This document shows, piece by piece, positions 6,857 to 14,565 of a stretch of 33,994 bases of DNA. The stretch is from the NCBI GenBank assembly GCA_039812405.1, contig JBDIAL010000016.1:1-33994 (forward strand), in the 5' to 3' direction. This DNA comes from Nostocoides sp039812405 (lineage in GTDB: Bacteria; Actinomycetota; Actinomycetes; Actinomycetales; Dermatophilaceae). The translations under genes were made by a program, and so were the position numbers. Positions within the stretch are counted from its first letter, which is position 1. The number at the start of each line of letters is the position of its first letter. Below the pieces are notes generated by a model. That model made no database searches and was not told the DNA's origin. It worked only from the letters and a program-made list of their open reading frames with translations.

Positions 6857-7720
6857 GTGACGGAACCCACCACCTCGGACCCAGCCATCACCGACCCGGC
6901 CGCCGCCAACCCTGCCTCCGACTCGGCCACGACGGGCCCGGCGGCCACCCCCGAGGCGGCCGCCTCCGGCCCGGAGCCTCGGCACGACGGGCGGACCCTC
7001 GACGAGCTGCGGGCGGTGCGGATCACCCGAAACTGGCTCGACCACGCGGAGGGCAGCGTCCTCGTGGAGTTCGGGCGGACCCGGGTCCTCGTCGCCTGCT
7101 CGTTCACGCCGGGCGTGCCGCGCTGGCTCAAGGGGCAGGGGCGGGGCTGGGTGACCGCGGAGTACGAGATGCTCCCGCGCTCGACGAACACCCGCTCCGA
7201 CCGCGAGTCGCGCAAGGGCCGCGTCGGCGGCCGGACCCACGAGATCTCCCGCCTCGTCGGACGCAGCCTGCGCGCCGTCATCGACACCCGGGCGCTGGGG
7301 GAGAACACCATCGTCGTCGACTGCGACGTCCTCCAGGCCGACGGCGGGACCCGCACCGCCTCGATCACCGGGGCCTATGTCGCCCTCGTCGACGCCGTCG
7401 AGGACGCGCGCTCGCGCGGGCTCCTCGCCGCCGGGGCGGCGCCGCTCACCGGCTCCGTCGCGGCGGTCAGCGTCGGCGTCGTCGGCGGCCGGCCGGTGCT
7501 CGACCTCGACTACCCCGAGGACTCCACGGCCGAGACGGACATGAACATCGTCATGACGGGCGACGGCCGGTTCGTCGAGGTGCAGGGGACCGCCGAGGGC
7601 GAGCCCTTCGACCGGGCCCTGCTCGACGACCTCCTCGCGCTCGGCGCGGCGGGGTGCTCCCGGCTGACGGTCCTCCAGGAGGCGTCGCTCGCCGCCCCGG
7701 CCCGGGAGCGGCTGCGGTGA
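6857..7720 (+). CDS. rph: Ribonuclease PH
   Basis: Phosphate-dependent 3' exoribonuclease that trims tRNA precursors. The 287-residue product has an extra N-terminal segment of about 42 residues rich in Ala, Thr, Pro and Ser, then the normal enzyme from RHDGRTLDELR. Family signatures are GWVTAEYEMLPRSTNTR, SRLVGRSLRAVID, VVDCDVLQADGGTRTASITG and the C-terminal VEVQGTAEG. The GTG at 6857 is supported by a TACCCT -10 box 7 nt upstream; an internal start nearer residue 40 cannot be excluded. The rdgB start follows the stop by 7 nt, so the two are co-transcribed. Confidence 0.95.
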   Translation: MTEPTTSDPAITDPAAANPASDSATTGPAATPEAAASGPEPRHDGRTLDELRAVRITRNWLDHAEGSVLVEFGRTRVLVACSFTPGVPRWLKGQGRGWVTAEYEMLPRSTNTRSDRESRKGRVGGRTHEISRLVGRSLRAVIDTRALGENTIVVDCDVLQADGGTRTASITGAYVALVDAVEDARSRGLLAAGAAPLTGSVAAVSVGVVGGRPVLDLDYPEDSTAETDMNIVMTGDGRFVEVQGTAEGEPFDRALLDDLLALGAAGCSRLTVLQEASLAAPARERLR

Positions 7721-7727
7721 CACCGCG

Positions 7728-8375
7728 GTGACCGGACCGCGCCGCGTCGTCCTCGCGACCCACAACGAGCACAAGGTCCACGAGCTGCGCCACATCCTCG
7801 CCGGGCTCGTCGCCGAGCTGGACCTCGAGCTCGTCTCGGCCTCGGCATACCCCGCCGTGCCCGAGACGCCCGAGACCGAGGTGACGTTCGAGGGGAACGC
7901 GCGGCTCAAGGCGATGGCCCTCGCCCGAGCGACCGGTATGCCGTCGCTCGCCGACGACTCCGGGCTGGCGGTCCACGTGCTCGGCGGCTCGCCGGGGGTG
8001 TTCTCGGCGCGGTGGTCGGGATCGCTCGGCGGTCGGGGCCTCACCCGGCAGGAGCGGGACGCGACGAACCTGCGGCTCCTCCTCGACCAGCTCGCCGACG
8101 TGCCCGACGCCCACCGGGGTGCGGCGTTCGTCTGCGCGGCCGTCCTCGCGATGCCCGACGGGCGCGTCGCGTCGGCCGAGGGCCGGGTCGAGGGGACGAT
8201 CGGGCGGGAGCCGGTGGGGACGAACGGGTTCGGGTACGACCCGGTGTTCCGGCCGCTCGGCGACACCCGGACGCTCGCCGAGTACACCGACGAGGAGAAG
8301 AATGCCATCTCCCACCGCGGCACCGCCTTCCGCGCGATGGAGCCGATCCTGCGCGCCCACCTGCTCGCCGGCTGA
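7728..8375 (+). CDS. rdgB: Non-canonical purine NTP pyrophosphatase (RdgB/HAM1)
   Basis: Hydrolyses dITP, ITP and XTP to monophosphates, keeping deaminated purines out of DNA and RNA. The 215-residue product has all family blocks: LATHNEHKVHEL at the N-terminus, FEGNARLKAMALA, LADDSGLAVHVLGG with the catalytic Asp, GYDPVF, and SHRGTAF near the end. The GTG start at 7728 lies 7 nt after the rph stop. The rph-rdgB pairing is typical of Actinobacteria. Confidence 0.95.
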   Translation: MTGPRRVVLATHNEHKVHELRHILAGLVAELDLELVSASAYPAVPETPETEVTFEGNARLKAMALARATGMPSLADDSGLAVHVLGGSPGVFSARWSGSLGGRGLTRQERDATNLRLLLDQLADVPDAHRGAAFVCAAVLAMPDGRVASAEGRVEGTIGREPVGTNGFGYDPVFRPLGDTRTLAEYTDEEKNAISHRGTAFRAMEPILRAHLLAG

Positions 8376-8390
8376 GCCGTCCGGTCCGGC

Positions 8391-8396
8391 TACGCT
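8391..8396 (+). promoter_or_regulatory. -10 box of the tRNA-Leu gene
   Basis: TACGCT ends 6 nt before the mature 5' end of the tRNA at 8403. This would place transcription start at or next to the mature end, leaving little or no leader for RNase P. No clear -35 is visible. Confidence 0.35.
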
Positions 8397-8402
8397 GTCG
8401 GC

Positions 8403-8486
8403 GCGCGCGAGTGGCGGAACTGGCAGACGCGCCAGATTTAGGTTCTGGTGCCTTCGGGTGTGCGGGTTCGAGTCCCGCCTCGCGCA
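8403..8486 (+). tRNA. tRNA-Leu (anticodon UAG)
   Basis: An 84-nt class II tRNA. The acceptor arms GCGCGAG (8403-8409) and CTCGCGC (8479-8485) pair perfectly, with discriminator A at 8486. The D-arm region is TGGCGGAACTGGCAGACGC. The anticodon stem CCAGA/TCTGG encloses loop TTTAGGT with anticodon TAG at 8437-8439. The variable arm is long (TGCCTTCGGGTG), as expected for leucine, and the T arm GCGGGTTCGAGTCCCGC is canonical. CCA is not encoded. Confidence 0.97.
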
Positions 8487-8643
8487 CGGTGCCGGTCGCG
8501 TCGTCCGCGGCGACGGGGTGACTGTGGGGTTGACCGGGGCGACGGGGCGGAGCGGACGAGACGGGTGCGCAGGGGAGGGCTGGGATAGGTTGGCCGCAGA
8601 CTCGGCGTCCTTCGCCGTCCCCGCATCCGAGTGAGGAGACCTC

Positions 8644-9114
8644 GTGGCCGACCGCCTCGCCCCCGGCGACGTCGCATCCGACTTCACCCTGGCCGACGAC
8701 GCCGGCGGCGAGGTGCACCTCGCCGACCTGCGCGGCCGCAAGGTCATCGTCTACTTCTACCCGGCCGCCATGACACCCGGCTGCACGAAGCAGGCCTGCG
8801 ACTTCACCGGCTCCCTCGACGACCTCACGGCGCACGGGTATGCCGTCCTCGGCGTCTCCCCGGACCGGCCGGACAAGCTCGCCCGGTTCCGGGAGCGGGA
8901 CCACCTCACGATCACGCTGCTCTCCGACCCGGACAAGGCGGTCATGCGGGCGTGGGGCGCGTTCGGGGAGAAGACGCTCTACGGCAAGACCGTCACCGGC
9001 GTCATCCGCAGCACCGTCGTCCTCGACGAGGAGGGCGTCGTGACGCATGCGTGGTACAACGTCAGGGCCACCGGTCACGTCGCCAAGCTGCGCCGCGACC
9101 TCGGCCTCGACTGA
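8644..9114 (+). CDS. bcp: Thioredoxin-dependent peroxiredoxin, Bcp type
   Basis: Reduces hydrogen peroxide and organic hydroperoxides in the cytoplasm using thioredoxin. It is 156 residues, normal for the family. The peroxidatic cysteine is in the TPGCTKQACDF motif (about residue 43), with the second cysteine five residues later as in atypical two-Cys Bcp proteins. GVSPDRPDKLARF and the C-terminal GVIRSTVVLDEEG are also characteristic. The GTG at 8644 has GAGGAG about 7 nt upstream. A TAGGTT at 8586-8591 could be its -10 box. Confidence 0.95.
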   Translation: MADRLAPGDVASDFTLADDAGGEVHLADLRGRKVIVYFYPAAMTPGCTKQACDFTGSLDDLTAHGYAVLGVSPDRPDKLARFRERDHLTITLLSDPDKAVMRAWGAFGEKTLYGKTVTGVIRSTVVLDEEGVVTHAWYNVRATGHVAKLRRDLGLD

Positions 9115-9176
9115 CCCCTCGGCCCCCGGCGACCCCGCCGCAGCACCCGCCCAGACCCCGGAACCCAGGAGCGACG

Positions 9177-9464
9177 ATGAGCACCGCCGACGTCCCGGCC
9201 ACGGCCGCGAAACCGAGCATCGCCGAGCTCGAGGCCGACCTCGCCCTGCGCCGCCAGCGACTGGCCCGCACCCTCGACGAGCTGACCGAGCAGGTCAAGC
9301 CCAAGGCGATCCTCCGCCGCCAGACCGCGCAGGCCAAGGCCCGCTTCACGGCGGCGACGATGACGCCCGAGGGCGACCTGAGGACCGAGCGCGTCGCGGC
9401 CGTCGTCCTCGCGTCCGTCGGGGTCCTCACCCTCGTGCTCCTGCTGCGCCGGCGCCGGGGCTGA
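9177..9464 (+). CDS. DUF3618 family membrane protein
   Basis: A 95-residue protein of the DUF3618 type. The N-terminal half contains the conserved helix IAELEADLALRRQRLARTLDEL (split here only by wording) followed by QVKPKAILRRQTAQAKARF. The C-terminus has one membrane segment, from about residue 71 (VAAVVLASVGVLTLVLLL), ending in a run of arginines. The function is unknown; such proteins are common in Actinobacteria and often sit near cell-envelope or stress genes. The ATG at 9177 has AGGAG about 5 nt upstream. It lies between bcp and the GroES-like gene in one direction with short gaps, so the three are probably one operon. Confidence 0.85.
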   Translation: MSTADVPATAAKPSIAELEADLALRRQRLARTLDELTEQVKPKAILRRQTAQAKARFTAATMTPEGDLRTERVAAVVLASVGVLTLVLLLRRRRG

Positions 9465-9471
9465 GGGCCGC

Positions 9472-9852
9472 GTGGCAGACCAGGACAGCTCCACGACGGC
9501 GGCTCCGCCGGCGGGCCGCCGGAAGCCGGCCGGACGCGGCACGCTGCCGATCCGGATGCTCCAGGACCGGGTCCTCGTCTCGGTCGAGGGGGAGCCGGGC
9601 GAGCGGCGCTCCGGCGGCGGCATCGTCATCCCGGCGACGGCGAGCGTCGGCCGCCGGCTCGCCTGGGGGCTGGTCGTGGCCATCGGGCCCAACGTCCGCC
9701 AGGTCGCCCTCGGCGACCGGGTCCTCTACGACCCGGAGGACCGGGCGGAGGTCGAGCTGCAGTCGACGGCCTACGTCCTGCTCCGCGAGCGCGACCTCCA
9801 CGCCGTCGCGGCCCGCACGACCCCCGACGAGCCGACCGGCCTCTACATCTGA
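9472..9852 (+). CDS. Divergent GroES-like (Cpn10 family) protein
   Basis: A 126-residue protein with a recognisable Cpn10 core: LQDRVLVSVEGEPGERRSGGGIVIP near residues 30-55, then WGLVVAIGPNVRQVALGDRVLYDPE and a C-terminal YVLLRERDLHAV. It has an N-terminal extension of about 25 residues. The canonical GroEL-binding mobile loop is replaced by the short SGGGIVIPATASV segment, so GroEL partnership is uncertain. No groEL is adjacent; the true groES is presumably elsewhere. The GTG at 9472 follows the DUF3618 stop by 7 nt. Confidence 0.8.
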   Translation: MADQDSSTTAAPPAGRRKPAGRGTLPIRMLQDRVLVSVEGEPGERRSGGGIVIPATASVGRRLAWGLVVAIGPNVRQVALGDRVLYDPEDRAEVELQSTAYVLLRERDLHAVAARTTPDEPTGLYI

Positions 9853-9887
9853 CGCGTCCTCCAAGGGCCGGAGGGTGGCGTCGTCTG

Positions 9888-9923
9888 CCGGCTGAGTGAT
9901 TCCTGGTGGGAGGTCTCAGCCGG
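9888..9923 (+). terminator. Inverted repeat after the GroES-like gene, likely terminator
   Basis: A perfect 9-bp stem, CCGGCTGAG (9888-9896) with CTCAGCCGG (9915-9923), has an 18-nt loop and lies 36 nt after the stop. There is no T-tract, as is common in high-GC Actinobacteria. It abuts REP1 copy 2. Confidence 0.45.
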
Positions 9924-9971
9924 TCGAGGTATGCGGGGACCACCGCAGGGACATCGAATACCTCCACCCAG
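9923..9971. repeat. REP1 hairpin repeat, copy 2
   Basis: Arms GAGGTATGC (9926-9934) and GAATACCTC (ending 9964) surround the GGACCACCGCAGGGA core, followed by CACCCAG. It differs from copy 1 by only a few bases. Confidence 0.88.
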
Positions 9972-9996
9972 CTTCTGGAGAGGTGAATCGCCCGAG

Positions 9997-10025
9997 TTGC
10001 GGGTATCTGTCCGGTCATTCATAGT
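9997..10025 (+). promoter_or_regulatory. Candidate promoter of the GH16-like gene
   Basis: TTGCGG (9997-10002), a 17-bp gap, then CATAGT (10020-10025), about 46 nt upstream of the ATG at 10072. It is moderately close to sigma-70 consensus. Confidence 0.35.
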
Positions 10026-10071
10026 GTGACCGGAGCGTCCCCGGCTCCGCCTCGATCGTCCAGGAGCGCCC

Positions 10072-10893
10072 ATGCGCCGACACGCCGTGCTGCCCGTCCT
10101 CCTCCTCCCGCTGGCGCTGCTCCTGCCGGCCGCCGCGTCCTCCGCGGCCTCGAACTCCGCGGCCTCCAGCTCCTCGGGCGGTCATCCACGACAGGCGCCG
10201 GATCCCACGGTGTCCGAGTCGTTCTCGTCCTGGGGCTCGGGGCGGTTCTCGACCGACGGGATGTGGCAGAAGAACGGCGACTGGACGACCGGCTGGTCCA
10301 AGAACCTCATCCTCATGGCGAACGCGCGGGTCCACGACGGCCGTCTCGACCTCGTGACCCCCGCGCACGTCCGCCAGTCGGGCGAGATCCAGAGCGCCCC
10401 GCAGGCACCGGTGACCTTCTCCTACGGCTATTACCAGACCCGGATGCAGGTCGCCTCGACCGCCGGCGTCTGCTCCTCGTTCTTCTTCATCGCGAGCGAC
10501 TACGGTCTCCCGGAGGTCGACGTGGAGTTCCTCACGAACGAGAGCTGGCTCACCTCGTCCTCCTCCGGCCGCGTCCACCTGTCGGTGCACAAGGCCAACG
10601 GCACGGTCCGCGACTACCGCGTCGTCGACCTCCCCTTCAACCCGTCGAGGGGCATGCACACCTATGGGTTCGTCATCGCGCCGAACGCCGTGACGTTCGA
10701 CATCGACGGCACCGTGGTGTGGCGGGACGCGCTCCCCACGGGGTGGGCCGGTGGTGTGCCCTCGGGGTTCATCATGGCCAACATCTGGACGGGGAATCCG
10801 GACTGGGGCGGCGGGCCACCGGCGCGGGAGGCCGTGTCGTCCTACGACTGGATGCGCTACTACGCGGGCGAGACGGCGCGGGTCGCCGGCTGA
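10072..10893 (+). CDS. Secreted glycoside hydrolase, GH16-like
   Basis: A 273-residue exported protein. A signal peptide spans about residues 1-25 (MRRHAVLP, a Leu-rich core, then Ala-rich cleavage region), followed by a Ser/Ala linker to about residue 45. The catalytic domain contains EVDVEF at 148-153, which fits the GH16 ExDxE catalytic motif (E148 nucleophile, E152 acid/base). MHTYGFVIAPNAVTFDIDG and the C-terminal SYDWMRYY are also GH16-like. Likely substrates are beta-1,3/1,4-glucans or galactans, but the subfamily cannot be fixed by eye. No carbohydrate-binding module or sugar transporter is adjacent; the gene stands alone. Confidence 0.82.
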   Translation: MRRHAVLPVLLLPLALLLPAAASSAASNSAASSSSGGHPRQAPDPTVSESFSSWGSGRFSTDGMWQKNGDWTTGWSKNLILMANARVHDGRLDLVTPAHVRQSGEIQSAPQAPVTFSYGYYQTRMQVASTAGVCSSFFFIASDYGLPEVDVEFLTNESWLTSSSSGRVHLSVHKANGTVRDYRVVDLPFNPSRGMHTYGFVIAPNAVTFDIDGTVVWRDALPTGWAGGVPSGFIMANIWTGNPDWGGGPPAREAVSSYDWMRYYAGETARVAG

Positions 10894-10974
10894 CCCGGCG
10901 GATTCCGGCACTCGTCAGGGATCCTGGGGCATCGGGCATACGAATCATCGCTGTTGCTGAGCGTTCGGGTGCCC

Positions 10975-10980
10975 CACAAT
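10975..10980 (+). promoter_or_regulatory. -10 box of the DAO-type oxidase, leaderless start
   Basis: CACAAT ends 7 nt before the ATG at 10988. TTGCTG at 10954-10959 is a possible -35 with a short 15-bp spacer. No ribosome site is visible. Confidence 0.35.
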
Positions 10981-10987
10981 CGACGGC

Positions 10988-12163
10988 ATGAGCACCCGAC
11001 CGCTGCCCGAGAGCGCCCAGGTCGTCATCGTCGGTGGCGGCGTCATGGGGGCGAGCACCGCGTTCCACCTCGCCGAGGCGGGGGTCGAGGACGTCCTCCT
11101 CCTCGAGCGCGACTCCCTCGCCTCCGGCTCGACCTCACGCTCGGCGGGCGGGGTGCGGGCGCAGTTCTCCGACGCCGTCAACGTCGAGCTGGGGGCGCGC
11201 AGCCTGCTCGCCTTCGAGCAGTTCGGCGAGCGGCCGGGTGGCGAGATCGACCTGCACCAGGTCGGGTACCTCTTCCTCCACACCGAGCCCGCCGCCTGGG
11301 CCGCCGCGCAGGAGGCCGTCGCCATGCAGAACCGGCTCGGCGTGGGCACCAGGGTGCTGACGCCGCAGGAGGCCGGTTCGCTGAACCCCGGGGTCGTGAC
11401 CGACGACGTCCTCGGCGCCACCTTCCACCCCCGCGACGGCTACTGCAGCCCGGAGAGCGTCGTCCAGGGGTATGCCGCGGCGGCCCGCTCCCACGGGGCG
11501 ACGGTCCGCACGGGGGTCGACGTCACGGGCATCGACTCCGAGGGCGGGGAGATCACCGCGGTCGTGACGAGCGCCGGCACGGTCCGGACCCCGACCGTCG
11601 TGTGCGCGGCGGGCACCTGGTCGCGCGCCGTCGGCGCGTGGGTCGGCGTCGACCTGCCGATCGACCCGGTGCGCCGCCAGATCGTCGTGACCGAGCCGCT
11701 GCGGGGGGAGCTGGTCGCGACCTTCCCCGACCGGATGCCGATGACCATCGACGCGCGGTCGACCTTCTACCTCCACCGGGAGGGTCCTGCGGTGCTCGTC
11801 GGGATGTCCTACCAGGACGAGACGCCCGGCTTCCATCCCGGCTTCAGCGACGACTGGACCCCCGAGCTCCTCGCGGCGATGGAGCGGCGCGCCCCGGCCC
11901 TGCTCGAGCTGGGGCTGGCCCACCAGTGGGCCGGCTACTACGAGTGCACCCCCGACCACAACTCCGTCATCGGCGAGGCGTCGACCGTCTCCCGGTTCCT
12001 CTATGCCGCGGGGTTCAGCGGCCACGGGTTCCTCCAGGGCCCGGCGGTCGGGGAGGTGCTGCGCGACCTCTATCTCGGGCGGGAGCCCGTCATCGACGTG
12101 AGCAGCCTGTCGGCGGAGCGGTTCGTCACCGGCTCGACCGTCGTCGAGCGCGCCATCGTCTGA
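10988..12163 (+). CDS. FAD-dependent amine/amino-acid oxidase (DAO family, sarcosine or glycine oxidase-like)
   Basis: A 391-residue soluble flavoenzyme of the D-amino-acid oxidase superfamily. The dinucleotide-binding motif VVIVGGGVMGASTAFHLAE is at 12-30, followed by the SGSTSRSAGGVR loop. The C-terminus has YYECTPDHNSVIGE and AAGFSGHGFLQGPAVGE, typical of sarcosine oxidase beta-subunit and related secondary-amine oxidases. It should oxidise an N-substituted or primary amino acid, giving an imine and H2O2. It is monocistronic and convergent with the GntR gene of the neighbouring catabolic operon, so a shared substrate or regulator is plausible. The exact substrate cannot be read from sequence. 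Confidence 0.85.
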   Translation: MSTRPLPESAQVVIVGGGVMGASTAFHLAEAGVEDVLLLERDSLASGSTSRSAGGVRAQFSDAVNVELGARSLLAFEQFGERPGGEIDLHQVGYLFLHTEPAAWAAAQEAVAMQNRLGVGTRVLTPQEAGSLNPGVVTDDVLGATFHPRDGYCSPESVVQGYAAAARSHGATVRTGVDVTGIDSEGGEITAVVTSAGTVRTPTVVCAAGTWSRAVGAWVGVDLPIDPVRRQIVVTEPLRGELVATFPDRMPMTIDARSTFYLHREGPAVLVGMSYQDETPGFHPGFSDDWTPELLAAMERRAPALLELGLAHQWAGYYECTPDHNSVIGEASTVSRFLYAAGFSGHGFLQGPAVGEVLRDLYLGREPVIDVSSLSAERFVTGSTVVERAIV

Positions 12164-12215
12164 ACCCGTCTCCCGAGAGCCGGGCGCCCAGTCGACCTCG
12201 GGTGGCCGGGTGCGG

Positions 12216-12959
12216 CTACTCCGGGTCGGAGTCGGGACCGCGGCCGGCGAGCAGCCGGTTCATCCCGTCCTCCATGTGGGCGCGCAGCAGTCCGACCGCT
12301 CGGTCGGTGTCCGCGGCGATGATGGCCTCGGCGAGCACCCGGTGCTCCTCGACCCGGTGGTCGACCGAGTCGTAGGTCGCCTCCATGTGGGTGAGGCACA
12401 TCCGCACCTGGGTCAGCAGGGTGCGGTGCATCCGCTGGAGGTGGGGGCTGCGGGAGAGCCCGACGAGAGTCTCGTGGAAGGTCATGTCGAGGCTGGAGAG
12501 CTCCTCGCTCGAGGGGTCGCCCCGGAACCCCTCCATCCGGTCCGCGAGCTCGGCGAGGATCGTCGCGTCGGCGGAGCGGCCGGACGCGATGAGATGCTCC
12601 ACCGCGGCCCGCTCGACGGCTCCGCGCGCCAGGTAGGTGTCCCGGATGGCGCTCTCGTCGAGCTCCATGACGAACAGGCCCCGGTTGCGGTGGCTGATGA
12701 GCAGGCCCTCCTGGGTGAGCCGCTGCATCGCCTCCCGCAGGGGACCCCGGCTCACCCCGAGGCTCTGGGCGAGGACGGCCTCCAGGAGCTGCTCGCCCGG
12801 TGCGAACTGGCCGGTGGCGATGGCATCGCGCAGCTGCCGGGCGATGAGCGTCGGCGTCGTGTCCTGCTGGATCGGCCGCAGGACCAGCCCCTTCCCAAGG
12901 CGGCCCTGAGCACCCCGTGCTGCCACCGTGAACCCCGGCTTCCTCGTCGGATCGGACAA
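12216..12959 (-). CDS. GntR-family regulator with FCD domain (first copy)
   Basis: A 247-residue repressor-type protein. The winged helix-turn-helix spans about residues 35-98 (APGEQLLEAVLAQSLGVSRGPLREA). The FCD ligand-binding domain follows at about 110-235, with DMTFHETLVGLS and HMEDGMNRLL. FCD regulators usually sense small organic acids or amino-acid derivatives. The start is TTG at 12959, supported by a TAGGAT -10 box (12969-12974) 9 nt upstream, so it can be expressed separately although it is the last gene behind a GabD-like ALDH. It most likely controls the catabolic operon; a second FCD-GntR opens the divergent operon. Confidence 0.9.
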   Translation of the reverse strand: MSDPTRKPGFTVAARGAQGRLGKGLVLRPIQQDTTPTLIARQLRDAIATGQFAPGEQLLEAVLAQSLGVSRGPLREAMQRLTQEGLLISHRNRGLFVMELDESAIRDTYLARGAVERAAVEHLIASGRSADATILAELADRMEGFRGDPSSEELSSLDMTFHETLVGLSRSPHLQRMHRTLLTQVRMCLTHMEATYDSVDHRVEEHRVLAEAIIAADTDRAVGLLRAHMEDGMNRLLAGRGPDSDPE

Positions 12960-12968
12960 TGCCGCTGC

Positions 12969-12974
12969 ATCCTA
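12969..12974 (-). promoter_or_regulatory. -10 box before the first GntR gene
   Basis: TAGGAT on the minus strand, 9 nt before the TTG start at 12959. It suggests a private, near-leaderless transcript inside the larger operon. Confidence 0.35.
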
Positions 12975-13033
12975 CGGTTTGTCGTCGTATGCCGCGGCTC
13001 CGGACGGGGTGTCGGCGCCGACCGGGGGTGGAG

Positions 13034-14500
13034 CTAGCGCGGCATCGCGAGGTAGCGCAGCTCGAGGAACTCCTCGATCCCGCTCCGGCCGCCCTCGCGC
13101 CCGAGGCCGGACTCCTTGATCCCGCCGAAGGGTGCCGCGGGGTTGGACACGAGCCCGGTGTTGACGCCGAGCATGCCCACCTCGACGGCCTCCTGCATCC
13201 GGAAGGCCCGCGCGACGTCCTGCGTGAAGACGTAGCCGACGAGTCCCCAGGGGGTGTCGTTGGCCATCCGCACGACCTCGTCCTCGTCGTCGAAGGGGAC
13301 GACGGGTGCCACCGGCCCGAAGATCTCCTCGGACATCAGCTGCGCCGTGGGGGAGACGTCGGCGAGCACGGTCGGGGGATAGAAGTAGCCGGGGCCGTCG
13401 GGGGCCGAGCCGCCGCAGACCACCCGGGCCCCGCGGTCCACCGCGTCGGCGACGAGGCTCTGCACCTTGGCCAGTGCCTTGGGCTCGATGAGCGGACCGA
13501 CCTGGGTCGTCGCGGCGAGCCCGTCGCCGACGGTGAGGGCGCCCATCCGGGCCGCCAGCCGCTCGACGAACGCGTCGCAGACGCCGCGCTGGACGAACAG
13601 CCGGTTCGCCGCGGTGCACGCCTCGCCCATGTTGCGCAGCTTGGCGACCATCGCGCCCTCGACCGCGGCGTCGAGGTCGGCGTCGTCGAAGACGATGAAC
13701 GGCGCGTTGCCGCCGAGCTCCATCGAGGACCGCATGACGTGCGCGCTGGCCTGCTCCAGCAGCCGCACGCCGACGGCCGTGGAGCCGGTGAAGGAGATCT
13801 TGCGGGCCAGCCCGCTGCTCATCCACGGCTCGACGACGGAGCCCGGGTCGGAGGTGCACACGACGTTGAGCACGCCCGGCGGCAGGCCGGCCTCCTCGAG
13901 GATGCCGGTCAGGGCGAACGAGCTGAGCGGGGTGAGGTGGGCGGGCTTGAAGACCATGGTGCAGCCGGCCGCGATGGCCGGCCCGATCTTGCGGGTGCCC
14001 ATCGCGAGGGGGAAGTTCCACGGGGTGACGAGCACGCAGGGCCCGACCGGCGCCTTGGTGACGATGATCCGGGTCCGGCCGTCGCCGCTCACGGTCGCTT
14101 TGCCGCTGATCCGCACCGCCTCCTCGGAGAACCAGCGGAGGAACTCGGCGGCGTAGGCGACCTCGCCCCTCGCCTCGGTGAGCGGCTTGCCCATCTCGGC
14201 GGTCATGATCGTCGCGAGCTGCTCCTGCCGCTCCATGACCAGCTCGTATGCCCGGCGCAGGATCTCGCTGCGCTCCCGGGGCGCGGTGCGAGCCCAGGAG
14301 TCCTGCACCCGGGCAGCCGCCTCGATGGCCCGCTGCGCGTCCTCCGGGCCGCCGTCGGCGATCGAGGCGAGGACCTCCTCGGTGGCGGGGTTGACGACGT
14401 CGCACCGCCTCCCGGAGGCCGCATCGGCCCACTCGCCGTCGATGTACACGCCGGTCGGGAGCGCATCGATGAGGGCACGGGCCTCGGCGGTGGTCGTCAT
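13034..14500 (-). CDS. Aldehyde dehydrogenase, succinate-semialdehyde (GabD) type
   Basis: A 488-residue NAD(P)-dependent aldehyde dehydrogenase. All catalytic residues are visible: N162 (TPWNFP), K185 (FKPAHLTP), E261 (MELGGNAPF) and C295 (GEACTAANR). The C-terminal PFGGIKESGLGREGG followed by GIEEFLELRY is typical of succinate-semialdehyde dehydrogenases. It would oxidise succinate or a related omega-semialdehyde produced by the aminotransferase encoded 65 nt upstream. The ATG at 14500 has a purine-rich AGGAGAG stretch upstream. It is the fifth gene of the minus-strand catabolic operon. Glutarate semialdehyde is an alternative substrate. Confidence 0.9.
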   Translation of the reverse strand: MTTTAEARALIDALPTGVYIDGEWADAASGRRCDVVNPATEEVLASIADGGPEDAQRAIEAAARVQDSWARTAPRERSEILRRAYELVMERQEQLATIMTAEMGKPLTEARGEVAYAAEFLRWFSEEAVRISGKATVSGDGRTRIIVTKAPVGPCVLVTPWNFPLAMGTRKIGPAIAAGCTMVFKPAHLTPLSSFALTGILEEAGLPPGVLNVVCTSDPGSVVEPWMSSGLARKISFTGSTAVGVRLLEQASAHVMRSSMELGGNAPFIVFDDADLDAAVEGAMVAKLRNMGEACTAANRLFVQRGVCDAFVERLAARMGALTVGDGLAATTQVGPLIEPKALAKVQSLVADAVDRGARVVCGGSAPDGPGYFYPPTVLADVSPTAQLMSEEIFGPVAPVVPFDDEDEVVRMANDTPWGLVGYVFTQDVARAFRMQEAVEVGMLGVNTGLVSNPAAPFGGIKESGLGREGGRSGIEEFLELRYLAMPR

Positions 14501-14565
14501 GGGAGGTCTCTCCTGTCGGTGGCGTTCGGTGGGGTCGGTGACGTTCGAGGGCCCGGCGCGAGGGG

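Noticed and set aside
8487..8643. A second RNA gene or riboswitch after the tRNA
   Set aside because: No cloverleaf or known aptamer core is seen; a TAGGTT box and the bcp ribosome site account for what is visible.
12164..12215. Terminator between the DAO oxidase and the first GntR gene
   Set aside because: Only a 6-bp CCCGAG/CTCGGG stem with a loop of about 20 nt; too weak in such GC-rich DNA.
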